Assembly (NCBI RefSeq): GCF_918797505.1 | Contig: NC_092795.1 | Coordinates: forward strand, 26,833,131-26,897,130 | Reading direction: 5' to 3' | Source: Bemisia tabaci | Taxonomy: Eukaryota; Arthropoda; Insecta; Hemiptera; Aleyrodidae | DNA: 64,000 nucleotides | Shown here: positions 1 through 12,600 of the stretch, in pieces | Layout: every line of letters begins with the position of its first letter | How positions within the stretch are numbered: position 1 is the first letter of the stretch | Program-made: the position numbers and the translations under genes | The notes under the pieces: model-generated | The model's input: only the letters and a program-made list of their open reading frames with translations | Told to the model about the DNA's origin: nothing | The model's database searches: none

Positions 1-512
1 AGTTAGAACGCCTGAAAAATGAGATAATGACAGAAATCAGCTTATGGGGGCCATCTTGGAAAATGGTGGCCAAAATACGGGGAATCACGGGAGATCCAGC
101 TTGGGTCCCGATTGATTTTCATTCTAAGTACTTTGAATTAGTATCCGAGTTCCATGCTGGTAGCCTAATTTGAACTATTAGCGTGATTTTTGACTCTAAG
201 CGATCCCACTAGTAAAACTTTGTTAGAATTCTAGAGTGCTGTTTTCAGTACTTGTCATGTTTTCCTCCCTCTATATGTTTTTTCATTAATTTCGACATCG
301 AAGTTCAGTTTAAGCCCAATTTAAGAGTGCTGAGTGATGTGTCAAGATGGTGGCTGCGGATGAATAATATTTTCTCTAGTATGATGTATTTTGAGCCTTG
401 TCAGACAGGGCTTCAATGATAACAGTAAACATTTTACAGGAAGAATAGGGGGCAGCCACTTACCCGCTTCCTCGCCTGCACGCCCAAAATGGTGGAAAGA
501 AAATCAACTTAC
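1..512 (-). other. Intron of the PRC1-like gene, running off the left edge
   Basis: This stretch follows the last visible exon (513-660) on the minus strand. The next PRC1 exon, which should continue the microtubule-binding domain, was not found here. A pyrimidine-rich acceptor-like site reads off the minus strand at about positions 11-30, but in the required phase 0 it meets a stop codon after two codons, so it is probably not the real exon. No repeat is recognised. Confidence 0.4.
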
Positions 513-660
513 TCTTGCAATTTGCTTGCGTTCTTTTTCTTCCTTCAGAAGCTGCCCACCTCTGTTCTTGAATAGACGATCTGTATTCTTGCTTTTGTCA
601 TTCAACTCGTTCATTTTGTCCCAGAGTTTGTTCCTTTCATCGATCAACTGGTATAAAGCA
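513..660 (-). CDS. PRC1: PRC1-like exon 8: microtubule-binding motif
   Basis: The exon starts after a TTTGTTTAG acceptor and ends at AGA|GTAAGT. It completes a codon split with exon 7 (two bases there, one here) and ends in phase 0. It contains DRLFKNRGGQLLKEEKERK, the best-conserved signature of the PRC1/Ase1/MAP65 spectrin domain, with basic residues that contact tubulin in known members. Joined to exon 7 the protein aligns with human PRC1 without a gap. Confidence 0.93.
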
Positions 661-3600
661 CTAAACAAATAAAAATACTGTTGATGTAAACAATCACACT
701 TAAAATAATTGCTGAACTTGGCAGATCCAGTATTCATGAATAAACGTAATGCCCCACTGGACCATACAAGAAATTAAAAATCTACAGTACACGGTTTCTT
801 GTCAAAATTTAAAGTAGTTTTTATTGAATGTATGATTGAATCGGGACATGCGAAAACTACTTATGTCCATTTTTCCAGTCTTAAGTTTGTTTGAGTTTGA
901 GAGCTCTGGGTCAAACTGATCACATTTTGTTGCCAAACAGCTTTTAATCTAAAAGAAAATTTTCCTATTCATGCTAATTATCTCAGCTTTCACTCAATTT
1001 GTATCTATGTTCTGTAGAGTCATCCCCTAAAGATAGTACTTGTATCTCATCATAATTATTGTTTCAGAAACACGAGAGACACTCTTCTCATTCTTAGCGA
1101 AAACGTATTAAATTTTGAATAGTTCAAAATTCACTCTTACAAATGAATTTCTCTCTTTAAATGTCAAACTTTACCACCTCTGTACTTAAAAATAGACAGC
1201 CACCCTTTAGTTTACAACTATCTCGCCAAGCTTAATCGTCGGAGGTCCTCCTCTCCCAACGGGGGGGGATGTTGAGTACAGGGACTGGCTCCCTGTTTTT
1301 GCTTGCCTCTCTGTTGTTCAGTTGGTAGAGCTGCTCTGTTGGCTGGTGGAATTTCGAGTTTGCCTTGCGGCATCACTGCAGAAATTCCCCTGGCCAATCA
1401 GAGGAGCAGGTTTCTCCGCTGATCAGTAGAGGCTGAGCAATGCCAGGTGAGTGAGCGGAGCAAGGATTCGAGGCTTTTTGCATCAAAGGAGCCCCGAGTA
1501 TACGTCACTCTGCCATCTATTTAGTTTTTCTTTCTTTTAACCCGTTATGTGGTTTCACGTGGTTGAGGGTGCTTTCTTGTGATTGTGCGTGTCCTCTTGT
1601 GATGTCTAACATTGTTCATCAATAAAGAATCCATTTGTTAATCATCAAGTTGAGTCCATACGCTCTCCCACCGCTAACCTTGACACGAAACATGTACCAG
1701 GATAATTCAATGCCCTTTTTTGTAAGGTGGTCCATTGACTTACCGCTCTGCTGACTCTACTGTCAGTCTAGAAACCCGATTTGAAACAATTAAAAAGCAA
1801 AAAATTATAGTCAAAGTTAAAATGACATACCAGTTCTTTTCATAATATTGTCTTAATTTGCTGACTTCTAGCTCATGCAACTCCAGTAATTCTTCGCTGA
1901 AGTCCTGGGAGAAATAAGCTTCAAACATGTTCTTTTGGTTTTCAGCATAGTGGAGTCTATACCACCAACTTTCAATTTCACGGCGAACTTCTTGGATAAA
2001 ATGCTGAATGTGTTTACGTTTAAGTTCTTCACAGCGTTTGAGCTCTTGCTTAAGCTGAAAAAGGAGTTACACTACAGGGTTGGAAAAGAGACAGACACAG
2101 AACTAAGATGAAAAATGGGGAGGGGGGGGAAGTGACTATTAAAAACATAATGTAAAAAATACTAAGTATCAGTCATAATAATGTCAGTTTGGGTATTTCT
2201 ATTGATGATAAACTAATTACAGTCGAATATCTTCATACCTTTTTGGGCAAAACGTTTTTCAGAGACATTCATTTTTTCTCGTCAAGCGACCCAATTATTA
2301 TTGAAACTGACAAATAAAATGGAAAAATGGGATAGATAAAACTAACAGCAACTTTAAAGGAACTCTATAGTTAGTACAACATATTCTCCCTTAACCTATG
2401 ACAACAACCCGTTTTGACTAATAGGATTGCTGCATTTACCATTTGCATACATTGTCCATCAATTTTGACATTCAGCCTACTGGCTAGTCATTTCTTGTTA
2501 CACCATTTCATGAAAAAATGTTTGTCCGTTAACAACTTTTTACTTTTTATTCCTTTTTGAAAACATTTTAACAAGAAACGACTTGTGAAGTTTCCTTGCT
2601 TACCACATTTTTGAGGTCTTCAATAATTCTTAAGCACCCCGGTAGGTGCCTGATCGGGCACTTTCTGCACTCATAATCTTTGCTCTAACGAGTTACACCC
2701 TGAGCAAAGGCAAAGAGCTTTGAAAACGTACTTTTCAAGGTCCAGCACACTTTATGGTCTAGCATTGGATACAAACAAACAAAGGGCACTCTCAAAGAAG
2801 AAACTGCATTGTAACCAAACTTACCCCGTTGATGGCTGATTTTCCATAGCCAGAGTGCGTAATGAGACATTGCTCTCTGTATTCATTGCTTTCATGAAGC
2901 CTCTCCCAAATTAGGCTCAACTTACTCACGAGTTCCTCAGCTTCTGCTTTGGCTCGATCCTCTTGGCTTCGTAATGACACAAGTAATTCCTACAAACGTA
3001 AAAGAAACATTTTTAGACTTATTATACTTTGAGGACCATTAGCATTCAACAGCAGAGACACCCTCTTTTCGACTGGATCGAAGGGCTAAAAAATACTGCA
3101 GAAAAATTAAACAACACGAGTAATGTGATCAGCACTCTAGATCTCATTAAAGATTGAACAGTCCGGTTTGGCGTGCGATTCGAGAAGGAGGTCTCCGTGT
3201 GAGCTACCTCCTCAAAATTGCTTTTAATGGGTTCCACTGCACCGATCGTCCAGAGTTTCTCACAAGTTGCGTCATCAGTTGTCCCCCAGTAAACTGCGAA
3301 GTTTTATGTGATTCTGTGCTTTTTTTTTCATCCCGTTTTAAGCATTTTTCCGGCATTTTCAGTAAGGAGTGTTTGTTCGTGGCGAGGAATTATCTAAGAA
3401 CTTGAGTGGGATAACGAGCTAAACTGTGCAGGCATCTCCTTATTGCGGCGTTCTTGGGCAACTCTGCTTTTGGTCCTGTATTAGTCCGTTGCCTACAATC
3501 CCAAAAACCCTGCACTTCTTGATTGGAATATGCCGCCCTCAGGGCTTATTGGTAGTGCCTCCAGGAGTAATTCTGGAAGAGGCAACACTCTGAAACCCGC

Positions 3601-6600
3601 AACTGGAGCAAGATGGTGGCCATTAATGTCCGCCATTTTGGTTTTTTTCAAAGCGCTGTATCTCCGATGCGATCCACCCTACTTTGGTTGACTTATTTTT
3701 CAATGATAGGTATTTTCTAGAAAAATAAGCTTCCGCCTTGCCGATTTTCCTGTTGGACTTATATTCTTTTAAAAAATTGGGAAAAACTAAACAATGTCAA
3801 ATTTTTGGAAATTTTAAGGTCAAATAACTTTTCAACTTGCGTGATGATGGATATTTCGCCTTCTCTGATAGAACCGTAGAATTGTCTGACCTTTAATGTG
3901 ATACGGCGATAGTGCACATCACACGGAGCGCTATCCGTGTGGGGTTGTTAACGCCCTTCACTGCCGTGTAATTAGGTTGTTACTATATCCATTAAAATTA
4001 TTTGCTTCTAAGAGGCTTGAAGAAACTGAAATTAAAGTTTTGCCTCATTGGATGGATCTGGAAAAGTATATGGATGTTTTTAATGGAGATGTTGCATGTG
4101 TGAGGAATTTGCAATTTTACTGTTGATTCTTGTGTAAAAGTTCGCGAGAAATACAATGGTGCTACTGGTTTTCTCTGAAATCAACTCCCAAGCTCAAAAA
4201 AAAGCTCTCAAGTTGAGGCCAAAATGGAGGGGATATCCCACGCTATCCTGAGGGTCCACCTCTACATCAAGACAAACTGTCCGTGCAAAGATAGGGAGCA
4301 AATACATTGACAGGGCTGCCACTTTATTAGGGGACTCTAAAACTAAAATCACAGCAACCCTGTCAATGTATTTGCTCCCTATCTTTGCATGGACAGTTTG
4401 TCTTGATGTAGAGATGGACTCTCAGGATGGACCTCAACTTGAGAGCTTTTTTTGAGCTTGGGAGTTGATTTCAGAGAAAACCAGTAGCACCATCATGTTT
4501 CTCCCAAACTTTGACATAAGGAGCAATCGTCAAATCGCAAATCCCTCACACATGCAACATCTCCATTTGATATCATCATCAACCCTGCGTGACCAGAATC
4601 AGACCCGCGAATTTCAGGAAAATGGCATTTCTGGCGTTTTTGCATCTGTTACCTCTGCAAAATATAAACTTAAAATTTGTCTCAAGTACAAGATACGCCC
4701 CTTCTGAGGTATTTCCAGCCGCTGAGTTCATAAACCGCCTCTATATTTTTGCCTATTACCTCTCAGTTTGACGGAGGAGCGGCTTTTTCCCGGAAAAACA
4801 AGCAAATTTGACGTATTTTTTCATGTAAGCGACTTCTTAATTTACATTTTTCTGGATCCAGAGAAGCGTGATTCTTCTGTGGGTATTATTTGGTATCTAT
4901 TAGAGATAGGTAAAGTTCCATGAGGATGATCCTGTGTGAACGAGCAAAAAAAGCTACAAAAATAACGGCGAAATCAGCAAAAATAACAGCGAAATTCGGG
5001 AAAAATAACTGCAAAATTGGGGAAAAATAAAAGCGAAATTTTCCAATGTCTAATTATATCCTCCTGTTGCTGAGACCTAAAAATTTATCTGATGAAAGAT
5101 GAGTAGTACCTGATGAATAAAGTACCTTACCTCAAGTTTTTCCAAGTTGTTATCTGTAAGTTTAAACGTTTTTTCATTTTCGCGAGTGACAGCTAGTTCA
5201 AAACTGAGAGTTGCTTTGGCTTCTAATCTACTGTAAAGATCCAGGATCTCATGTTTTTTTTCCACAAAAATCTGCTCTCGCTCGGCCTGTGATGAGACAA
5301 ATAAATTAAATAGGTAATCGATTTATTCTCTGACATCAATAAACATTTGTATTTTTCATTACTGCAGCAATATGATCAAATTATAGCTGACAAAATGTCA
5401 CACTTCAGGTTCCTTCCCAAACATTGCAAAGGTTTCTAACTTTCAGCACCTTTCTGTTCCATATGGTTTATGTTGACTTTGCTACAGCTCTATTTCTCAA
5501 CTCAATTTCAAAGAAACCCTATCCTATATGGGTATCCCTTCTTCCACTTGCTTGGATATAGCTGAGGTATTAAAATAACAGCCTGGCAGTCAACTGAATT
5601 TATGCTACAGCAACACGGTAGTATTTCCGAGAAATTGTGGGTCTTTTTGTGGCTGCCCCCAGAGAGCACACAAAAACGGGGTATTTTCTATTTTCACAGC
5701 TCAGCAGGCGATGTGTGTGCAACCTGCAGCAGTATTTGGACTGGAAACTTGGCATAAGCTTTAAACTTGCGCTTGAAGCTGCCCTAGGAGTATCTTACAG
5801 GATTGGAGGTTACTGAAGCATAGGCCTCGATTCAGGGTCAGACTTCTACACTTGATTTGCATTTGTACTACGATTTTATTACAGGAAGAACTTCATTTTC
5901 TGCTGGACTTATCAACTACTGAAAATTTTGGTTATTTGTGAAATCCAGTAAATCCTGCTGTCTAGCAAATTGAAAAGTCAGCTTTTTTACGACAATAGTA
6001 AGAAGTTCTAAGTCCATTCCTTGAATTATTTTCCTCTCTTATACTTGGTGTTATATTGCGGGTTATTTTCAAAGAATAAGTTTAGAAGGAGTAAAAGTTA
6101 AATTAGCTGAAAGCAGTTGTTGCCAAATTTTTCAACAGTTCACCGCATAAGGTGGTTACTTCTAACAATCAATTCCTGACAAAATAGTCAATGGTTTACG
6201 TACTTAAAATCGTGGCTACATTACTGCAATTAATGCATATTTTCTCTACTTTTGTACCGCAAAGAGCAAACAATTGACAATGATATCAAGACTCGAGGCA
6301 AGATTGTTTGACATTGTTCTGTACTTGCACTACTTTTTCCAAACATTAAATACTAATGAGGTCTTGAAGGGAATTGAAAAAATCAAGGATCCAGGAACAC
6401 ATTTTCAAGGCCACAAAAACTAGGTTATGTTTACAAAATTAGAGTAAAGGATTTTCAGAGTACATACCACTTTCTGTTCAAGATCAGTCAAATGCTTCTG
6501 AAAATTCAATAATTCATCCTCTGAAGGCACACCTATATAATCGATAATTTGTGGAGTGGTTCCTAATCGTTTACAAATCTGTTTCTCCTACAACACAAAA

Positions 6601-9600
6601 CCAAATTTGAAACAATAAAATAGATGGCTGAAATAAATACAGGTGCAAAAATGTCACATCTATTTCACTATCTACATATCAAAGTTAATGGAAGGTAAAT
6701 CTTGAGATGTGAGCAGAGATGAGAGATGAAATCACACAGAATGAAAGGACTACGCACTCGATGCCAAGAAATTCAGCGTTGGCTACATTTAGATTTTAAT
6801 TCTTATGATGTTCTATGTGACTTCTACAAGTGAAACGAAAATTTCGCGACAGCGCCATGTTTTGGAGGCGTGCAGTGAGTTTGGAGTCCCTCTTGGGGGA
6901 TTTTAAATTTGTCTGCTAACTTCAATAGATGGCAAGTATCTTGACAAGTTGAAAGGCTGGTTTGCGATAGCCAGGAGTTCGTGAAGTCCTGGGCTTCTCT
7001 CATCGGCCCCCGTTGCCGTAAACTGCAGTTTCAGCGTATGAACGACGACTGGTCCGGATGCGATCAGCGCACTACACGTGAGATAGGGTGTTTTTCGCGT
7101 TGGAGAACATCCTAAGAGCATGATGTCACGATGCAGTAGACCGCTGCGCGGTTGCCACGCCCTGCGGGAGCCAACGGGATGGTCTAGGACTCATAATAGT
7201 TTCGGCGGCCCTCTAGAAGGTGCGTGGCAGCGGTGCGGGGACCCTGTCTGCTGGACATCGCGTAGTCATGTTTAGAGCACTGGAATTGCTGATTTCACTA
7301 GATTTTCCGCTCGAATCGTACGAAACTGAGGGTAAGACGCTCCTAAGAAAGATCTATGAAATCAGTCTTCTCTCAACGCGGTGACCACACTGCTCGCGGT
7401 AAGCAACACGCGGTACAGCCCCGTTGCCCCCCAGTTGGCCCCGAGAGTTTTCGACTCAAACCCCCCCCCCCTTCTCTTAATTTTAAAATTGTATTTGTTC
7501 TTTTATTTCCGATTTTTAGAGTGAGCGTTATGCGTAGTTATTTGTTGTTGTAATTTTCCGTAAACGTCGTAGATTTGTCCGAAATAGTTTGGCCGATCCG
7601 AGGTGTCTCCGGTGGAATTACGTTATGGTGTATGATCAGTGTTGTTTGCGTGGTTCCTGTGTGTATTTTCATCATTTATCATCAACTAGTGTAATTAAAG
7701 GGAGTGGCACCCTAAAACCCGTGCACGTTTTGATTTGGACTACTTCTCCCCATCTCTCATAAAATCAGTGATCAGACGAGCAACGAAAAGATCATCTAAG
7801 TCCATGGGACAGGTTTGATAGAACGTCCTATTGCATCAGAATATCCTTGATATTAGCGTGTGTTATAGCTCTACCAATTAGTCATCACTGAGGACTTGAG
7901 GCCTCATTTTCTATACCTCAAGTGGTGGAACGCCCCCCCATGTTTCTCCTCACTGCAGAGGAACATAAGTTTTTGGCTAAACTTTAGGGTAGTTCTGGTC
8001 CCTAGAGTTTTAGCCGTTCCACAATAGGCCTTTAGAACTGACCTTTCTGCATGCCAGAAGGAAGAAGGGCTGAAAAGTAAACTTTTCAGTGCTCTAAGTG
8101 ACTCCTACAATGGGACTTCCCAACTGACTTTTCTGCATTTCACTCTTGAGAGAAGAATGGCTGAAAAGGAAACTTTTCAGTGTTTTTACATGCAATTCCT
8201 AGAAGAAATGTTGAACATCTAGCTGGTGATCAAGGAGAGCTTTTCTTTTCTCGCAAGCCGGGAAAATAGAACAGACAAAAAGAATGCGATTTCTCCAATT
8301 GATAATATATAGTATAGTAGAAAAATACCAGTGGATCTACTGGGGAAATATAGTAGTTCCTTATTGCAAACACAATCCAACTGGATATATAGAGCTAAGG
8401 AACAAATGGACTGCATTTTGCAATTTGGAACTATAAATTCTGGCTCTTCTGGAAAAACACTTATGTGCATAGGGAAACTATTGGCACATACGTTGTTTTA
8501 AAACCAAGCTAAAATTTATAGTTCCAAATTGCAAAATGTAATCCAAATCCACCTGGACATCGAGGACTAAGGAACAATACCATCCAACTGACAATTTTGG
8601 CAAAAATTAGTTAGCTACTTAGTCGCATTCAACAATATAAAATTTACAAGCTCATGTTTTCTGCTTTTTAGTTCCGCATGGAAGCGCTGTAATTACGTTT
8701 TGATGTACCAAATAATGCAAATTTAACCTTACAATTATAAAATTAGCGGCCTTTTTCAACGTCAAAATCATTAATTCGTAGATAGCCGGAAGTGTTTCTT
8801 AGCCATTGGTATTCAAGTCAAACTAAAGCTCCCCTTGTTAATTACAGGCAAACATATTTTACAGGCAGATTATACAGACAGTTATAAGTATGTTCCTTAC
8901 CTTCGTTACATAATTTTGCAATATTGCCAGACGCTCAGTTTTGATACACCGATAAGACTCTAGGGCACTGTGAAGATTTGCCTCTATTTCGCAGAGAGGT
9001 GCCTTATCATTGACGTTAGCTTTGATTTCAATATGGAGCTCCTGAAACATTGAAACACCAAAATCAAGAAACACTAAATTTACGCTTACAGATGTTGTAG
9101 CAGGAATAAACAAGAGTTGAGAGGAGCATCATTAAGTTTATGTTTTGTTCACTGAGGGATTCCCATCATATTTCTTTTTCCCACTATCACATTCTTTTTT
9201 TAAGGACGAAGGCAGCCAGAAGGACAAGCCATTTGACACAGGTGGTGTCTCAGCCTTCGAACACTGTATTCAGGAGGAAGCTGGAATACTCGTGTTGGAC
9301 GAAAAAAGCTCATGATAATCTTGTGAGATAAACATTTTGTAAGTCGGAACTACTATTTCTGGCTCATTCATAAAATCTTCTTTCTGCATAGGGGCTCTTA
9401 GAGAGCGTTCATAAATAATGTAACGCACTATTTCAGAATTTTTGTCTTCCCTCCCCTTTTGTGACCCTTTCTTGGCTCATGTCCACATCCTTAAACAGGT
9501 AAAAGCAAAACGGCGTAACACTCTCCTCAACCCCCCCCCCTCTCACCACCCATAGAGCACTATGTACTTGATGAACGCTTTTTGATAGCAGATGCAATGC

Positions 9601-12600
9601 TTTTAAAATTAGTCAGAAGTATTACTTCCTAATTGCAAAGTGAAGTCCAAGTAAGAACGTTAGAATGCAAACTTTCATACCACTAAGCAAATTGCAGAAT
9701 CACTAAAACATGAAATACCTAGGGGAAAGCTCTGGTCAAAGAAGGGACACTCCTTATGGGATTGTGCACCACGATCGATTTCCGATTTTTCTATTGCACA
9801 AAATTCGCTTTTAGATGCTGATCAAAAGTCATCATAGCGCCAACTTCTTACAAAGCACAGTTTTCGCAGTATTTCGCATAGTCCATGATGGAACTTTCGA
9901 TTTTTACTTGTATAAGTGAGGCCAGCGAGGCGATATCTATAATTCAGCACTTGCTGGAAACGAAGAGAACCTGGCGGTCTTATCTCGGATTCCGTGCACC
10001 TTTTCGTATCACTGTCCAAATCAGTCTCATTCTCTCTCCCACTCTTTTCCTTACCCATCACCGACTTGGGTTTTTCTTGTTCAATCGCCGTGCTGGCCTC
10101 GCTCATTCATGTATTTATTGTACTTGTATTTATTAAACTGCGCGAAATACTGCAAAAACGGTGCCTTGTAGAAAGTTGGTACGATGATGACTTTTAATCA
10201 GCATCCAAAAACGAATTTAATACAATAAAAAAATCTGAAAGTGATCGTGGTGCACAATCCCATAAGGAGTGTGCGGGGACCTTTAAGGTTTTAAGGAGTC
10301 CCCACCAGTGTGAATTAAACTGTAATAAGCTAAACTCCTCCCCCCCTTGCTGACAAAGCAATTAACGATTCATCCTCTACCTGCAATGGGAGTGGGCAAG
10401 TAAGAAATGCAGGTTTTCTGCATAAAAAGTTTGAATTTGCTGATTCAATCTTTTCATGAAAAACTTGTGGGCTATGCACCCTGGCTGCTGTGCAACCCAA
10501 CCAACCGAGGGCGCCTTAAGGGCCCTTGTGATTTAGCCTAAACAGGGCTACAACTTAAAGTTAGGAGGTCTGGGATAAAGTAAGGGATGTATGTAGAGAA
10601 AATAGGAGCGGAGATTATGAGACAACGCTACCGAGATTCGCATTTTTACTCATTTCTTGTTACGGGCCAGACAGGCCTCGGAGCTCTTATGAACTGGCGA
10701 TACCAATGGACTATTCTGCGCTCGCCATACAAGCAGATTTTTATCATCCTTTTAACCATTATGCCACTACGCTGCTTTTCAAATTCGTTTTCATCTGAAA
10801 TTTTAAACTTTTCATTTTTCAACAATTAATTACCACATCATTCAGCCACACATCACTTTGCCAATTCAGTCAATTTCAGTTAGGGAGCAGTGCTTTCTGT
10901 CCTTAAATGGAAACGGTGACACTGTGCCTAATGAGCATTCACAGTGTTTGACAAATGAGTTCCCAGACTGCTGTGGGAGGATTTTCACTTCTTGAGTCTA
11001 CTATTAGGACCCAAAATGCTTGATTAAAACCGGTCTCAATGAGTCCCGATGACATTTCCCGGTTGGTTATGAGATCAGTGAATTTCTTATTTTAATTAGC
11101 ACACATAAAGCATCACTAAATATTTGAAATTATATACATCCCCTTATCATATACACATTTGTTGAAAGGATATTGAATATCTTAAAAATTGTAAATGACC
11201 ATACCCGTTCCAAGGTTGCTTGCTCCTTCAACAAACTTTCAACCCGTTCAATGGTTTCTTCCTTGTTTTCTTCCTCTTCTTCAATCATTTTTGTAAACAG
11301 GTCCTGAAAAAAAACATTAAAAACAATGAAAGCAACAACAATGATAAGTAAACTGTGGCTTTTATTCCTTCCTAATTTTTTTTTTCCTCCATCACCATTA
11401 CACGCAACGAGGAAAAAATGATGGAAAAAGCAGGAATCCACATAACTATAGTCTGCTTCGCCATTTAATTTACCATTAAAATCTGTAAATGACAACGTAT
11501 CAATACAGGCTGCAATGACCTGGCGCCTCACTTAACATTTTTTGTTGTACGAGAGAAAGGAGCAGGGTGTCTACTAAAACAGGCTGGCCAAAAATCAGTA
11601 CTTTTACAGCACTGTTCCGGTGCATTCCCAAGAAATTCAGTACCTCCTCAACAGAAAAATTCAGTGCTTTTTCAGTGCCTCTTCAACAGAAAAATTCAGT
11701 ACTTTTTCAATACCTCCAATCGACGAAATTCGAAAATTTCAAAAATTTGAGAAGGAAAGCAAAGAGGGTGCGGTGTGTTTTTTGGTCTGATGTGGGACTA
11801 TAGTTATCTGCTAGTGAGCACCCAGAGAAATTGTTAAATCTGTTGGCAACTTGGACTGAAATTTAAAAGCAAACGTAATTTTGGTCCTCATCTTGAATTT
11901 GATAGGACTTGCAGGGTCATTCCATAAAGAACCTACCAGCCATGCAACCGCCCGACTCGGATTTTGATGATAAATTTTTTTCTTGATCAGACCACCAAAT
12001 AATGAACTTCTGCAAAATATTAGGTCTCAAATCAAAAAACTCACTGAGATATGAATTTTGGAAGTTTTAAGAATTTTCAAGAAAGAGACCTTTCGAACTT
12101 CCGAGAAAGAGAGGGTCATTTTCCCCCAAAAAATTCATCCCGGGCCCATTTTTCGTCGGATTGAAGTGAAAATTTGACACAATGTCCATGAAAGTATGTA
12201 AATTTGAGAATAAAATGCATAAAATGTTCGACTTCACTCATTGATGTGCTGCGGTTGATAGTTCGTTGTGATTTTGTCTGATTTTAGCGACAAAACCTTC
12301 CCCTCTTCAAATGCTCATAACTTTTGAGCTGCAAGTTATTTTTTGCTCCAATTTTTTTTTAAAATGCTCCTAAGAGTATTAGGAAGACGCCTAAAAAACC
12401 ATTCTGATGGCGTTTTGGGCTTTAGTATCTTTTTTTTTCACTTTTGTCCGAAAAAGGCCTAAAAAACTGGAAATAACACCAAAATTGTTCCGATAATCGA
12501 CCATTACCCTGAAAAGTCAACTCAAAAATCGCTCAATTTTTGCCTGAATGGTCCTTACTGTGTGTACAATATGTTTAAAAAATAAAATCAATGGTATTTC

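Larger units (their letters stand above)
2990..5130 (-). other. Intron 5 of the PRC1-like gene
   Basis: A 2.1-kb intron. Bases 2990-4082 hold no clear repeat. The right half contains a palindromic MITE (4083-4566) and a short minisatellite (4958-5044), both listed separately. Confidence 0.7.

Noticed and set aside
11..30. Next PRC1 exon at the left edge
   Set aside because: The acceptor-like site leads to a stop codon in the required phase.
1305..1390. A tRNA gene
   Set aside because: An A-box-like tract is present but there is no proper B-box, acceptor pairing or anticodon arm.
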